The notes under the pieces were generated by a model. That model did not search any database and had not been told where the DNA came from. It was given only the letters and a program-made list of their open reading frames with translations. Below are positions 5,576 through 6,651 of a stretch of 6,651 nt of DNA, piece after piece. A program made the position numbers and the translations under genes. The stretch's first letter is position 1. Each line of letters opens with the position of its first letter. The stretch is taken from assembly GCA_031257795.1 (NCBI GenBank), contig JAIRNW010000044.1:1-6651 (forward strand). Reading direction: 5' to 3'. The DNA is from Holosporales bacterium. GTDB lineage: Bacteria > Pseudomonadota > Alphaproteobacteria > BNTO01.

Positions 5576-5699
5576 TGATTTAAATCGGTTTTTTCTGCGT
5601 CGAATCCGGTTCGAAACTCATGTACGTTTAGTACACTTCGCTTCTTCGCTCTGCTTCTCCTGAAAAATCCTCAATTTAAACCTTATGTCAACGGGTTCT
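5559..5699 (+). repeat. Family 1 repeat, complete 141-bp element with terminal inverted repeats (copy D)
   Basis: The left end AGAACCAGTTGACATAATG then ATTTAAAT (5559-5585) is matched in inverted order by the right end (5674-5699), whose reverse complement starts AGAACCCGTTGACATAAGG. There is about one substitution and one base of length difference per end. The interior carries the 42-base core (5592-5633) shared exactly with copies B and E. It resembles a MITE or a palindromic repeat and has no coding capacity for a transposase. No clear target-site duplication is seen. It overlaps the 3' end of rodA and occupies much of the rodA-sspB gap. In RNA its ends could pair around a loop of about 90 bases. 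Confidence 0.9.
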
Positions 5700-5730
5700 A
5701 ATCCTGTTATAAGGTTCTGACTGTGGAAAA

Positions 5731-5747
5731 CACCTGAGAGTCAGGTG
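5731..5747 (+). other. Small perfect hairpin in the sspB upstream region
   Basis: CACCTGA (5731-5737) and TCAGGTG (5741-5747) form a seven-pair stem with a three-base loop. No T-run follows, so it is not a standard terminator. It lies between the repeat copy D and the family 2 copy upstream of sspB and could be an operator or leader structure. Confidence 0.4.
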
Positions 5748-5760
5748 AGATGAGTATAGA

Positions 5761-5820
5761 CGTACCGCCCGGCCGAGCGCCGTATCGACGAACCCACAGT
5801 TCGTTTGTGATTGGCTATGC
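5761..5820 (+). repeat. Family 2 repeat upstream of sspB
   Basis: It begins CGTACCGCCCGGCCGAGCGC and contains ATCGACGAACCC. It aligns with the copy inside fabG along nearly 60 bases (34 of 41 with one gap in the core, weaker after). It lies between copy D and the probable sspB promoter. Since the rest of the 325-base rodA-sspB gap is accounted for by copy D, a hairpin, an A-rich tract (5830-5850) and a -10 box, little else is left in it. Confidence 0.7.
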
Positions 5821-5864
5821 GCGAACGACAAAACAAAAAAGAGTAAAAAAGTTCCCCAACAATG

Positions 5865-5873
5865 TGGTACTAT
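5865..5873 (+). promoter_or_regulatory. Possible extended -10 promoter element of sspB
   Basis: TGGTACTAT is an extended -10 type box (TG, one base, TACTAT) 33 bases before the sspB ATG. An A-rich tract lies upstream. No convincing -35 box is at the right distance, so this is a weak call. Confidence 0.35.
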
Positions 5874-5906
5874 GCCACGCGAGAAGTTTGAAAATTTTGC
5901 TTGTTG

Positions 5907-6410
5907 ATGAGAACAATTGACTATGATGCGATTGTGCAAAAGGCGTTGCGTGGTGTTGTTCGGGAGATACTAACCGAAACCGCGGAACACGGGCTCACAG
6001 AAAATCACCACTACTACATAACTTTTATAACAACACACCCATGGGTCGTGATCCCCGACTATTTGAAGGAGGACTTCCCGGACGAGATGGTGATTGTGCT
6101 ACAGCACGAATTTTGGGACTTGGAAGTTACGAATGATAATTTTTCCGTGACGCTGTATTTCGATGATGTCAGTGAACGCGTCACTGTACCTTTCGTTGCC
6201 ATAGTTAATTTCATAGATCCGTCTGTTAAGTTTGGCCTGCAGTTCTTACCAAGCTATGACGAGCCGGAAAAGAAGAAAGAGAAGAGCAGCAAAAAGGAAA
6301 AACGTCCTGTTGACAAAGTAACGAAAAGTTCGTCGCCAGCTAAAGACGGAGCGCCACCGAAGCCTCCGGCAGGGAACGTTATTTCGTTAGATGATTTTAG
6401 GAAAAAATGA
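5907..6410 (+). CDS. sspB: ClpXP adaptor protein SspB, alphaproteobacterial type
   Basis: SspB binds ssrA-tagged and other substrates and tethers them to ClpX, speeding degradation by ClpXP in the cytoplasm. The 167-residue protein matches the alphaproteobacterial form: IDYDAIVQKALRGVVREIL (4-22), HYYITF (35-40), MVIVLQHEFWDLEV (61-74), VPFVAIVNFIDPSVKFGLQF (94-113). These cover the folded substrate-binding domain. A flexible, Lys/Glu/Pro/Ser-rich tail (about 115-156) follows, and the protein ends in VISLDDFRKK, the conserved end that is likely to contact ClpX. The ATG at 5907 was preferred because it puts the YD motif at its usual distance. Two TTG codons just upstream (5901, 5904) are in frame. 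No clear ribosome site is visible. The gene is bracketed by inverted copies of the family 1 element. Confidence 0.94.
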   Translation: MRTIDYDAIVQKALRGVVREILTETAEHGLTENHHYYITFITTHPWVVIPDYLKEDFPDEMVIVLQHEFWDLEVTNDNFSVTLYFDDVSERVTVPFVAIVNFIDPSVKFGLQFLPSYDEPEKKKEKSSKKEKRPVDKVTKSSSPAKDGAPPKPPAGNVISLDDFRKK

Positions 6411-6417
6411 ATAATAT

Positions 6418-6433
6418 ACCCAGTCACAAAAAG
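6418..6433 (+). repeat. 16-bp direct repeat ACCCAGTCACAAAAAG, copy 2
   Basis: Identical to 944-959. It lies 7 bases after the sspB stop codon, at the start of a block of repeats (family 2 at 6479, family 1 at 6515). The following bases (AATTGAGAG) still faintly resemble those after copy 1 (CTTGTGAG). The stretch 6411-6651 has no gene. Confidence 0.65.
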
Positions 6434-6478
6434 AATTGAGAGCAAGAGCCCAAAAGCACCGGCGCAGAACTGCGTACA

Positions 6479-6519
6479 CGTACTGCTCGAGCCGAGCATC
6501 GTGGCGACGAACTCAGAAC
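6479..6519 (+). repeat. Family 2 repeat downstream of sspB
   Basis: It begins CGTACTGCTCGAGCCGAGCA and contains GCGACGAAC, aligning with 2024-2064 (reverse strand) and less closely with 718-777 and 5761-5820. It abuts the left terminal repeat of copy E, overlapping by about five bases. Confidence 0.65.
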
Positions 6520-6651
6520 CCGTTGATTAATGATTTAAATTGAGTATTTTTTAGGAGAAACGGAGCGCAGAAGCGGAGTGTACTAAACGTACATGAGTTT
6601 CGAACCGGATTCGACGCAGAAAAGACCAATTTAAATCATTATTTCAACGGG
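6515..6651 (-). repeat. Family 1 repeat, nearly complete inverted copy E
   Basis: The reverse complement follows copy D from end to end, including the 42-base identical core (6581-6622) and both terminal repeats (AGAACCCGTTGATTAATG at 6515; ATTATTTCAACGGG at the window end). The last few bases of the right end fall outside the window. Its orientation is opposite to copy D, so sspB lies between two inverted copies. Confidence 0.88.

Noticed and set aside
1..6651. CRISPR array or phage/defence system
   Set aside because: The repeats are few, irregularly spaced, in both orientations and separated by genes. No cas, toxin-antitoxin, restriction or phage gene is visible.

Overview
This window looks like a piece of an alphaproteobacterial chromosome, probably from an intracellular or otherwise reduced lineage such as Holosporales or Rickettsiales. 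That is an inference. The SspB is of the alphaproteobacterial type (YD...ALRGVV near the start, VLQHEFWDL in the middle, VISLDDFRKK at the end). Conserved genes that normally sit in larger clusters (fabG, pth, bamD, rodA) are scattered here. The spaces between them are filled with short repeats like those of Rickettsia genomes. Base composition looks moderate, not as AT-rich as Rickettsia or Wolbachia.

Layout. On the minus strand, rsmE (1114-1980) is followed by fabG (135-929). On the plus strand come pth (2295-2837), a small exported coiled-coil protein of unknown function (2982-3368), bamD (3539-4423), rodA (4445-5575) and sspB (5907-6410). All are housekeeping functions: fatty-acid elongation (FabG), 16S rRNA methylation (RsmE), peptidyl-tRNA recycling (Pth), outer-membrane protein assembly (BamD), wall elongation (RodA) and delivery of substrates to ClpXP (SspB). 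bamD and rodA are 21 bases apart and probably co-transcribed. No transposase, phage gene, rRNA, tRNA or CRISPR array is visible.

The unusual part is the repeats. Family 1 is an element of about 141 bp with terminal inverted repeats of about 26 bp (AGAACCCGTTGACATAA...). It has two essentially full copies (5559-5699; 6515-6651, inverted and cut by the window end) and three partial or decayed ones (1-80, 966-1041, 2086-2139). A 42-base core is identical in three of them. Family 2 is a shorter GC-rich unit of about 40-60 bp with the core CGACGAACC, found at 718-777, 2024-2064, 5761-5820 and 6479-6519. At 2024-2139 a family 2 unit lies where the centre of family 1 would be, so the two families look like variants or modules of one system.

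These repeats reach into genes. The family 2 copy at 718-777 lies in frame inside fabG and accounts for an extra 20 or so residues that ordinary FabG lacks, while all catalytic residues remain. The left end of the family 1 copy at 5559 supplies the last codons and stop of rodA. This resembles the Rickettsia palindromic elements that insert into protein genes, but the sequences here are not ones I recognise.
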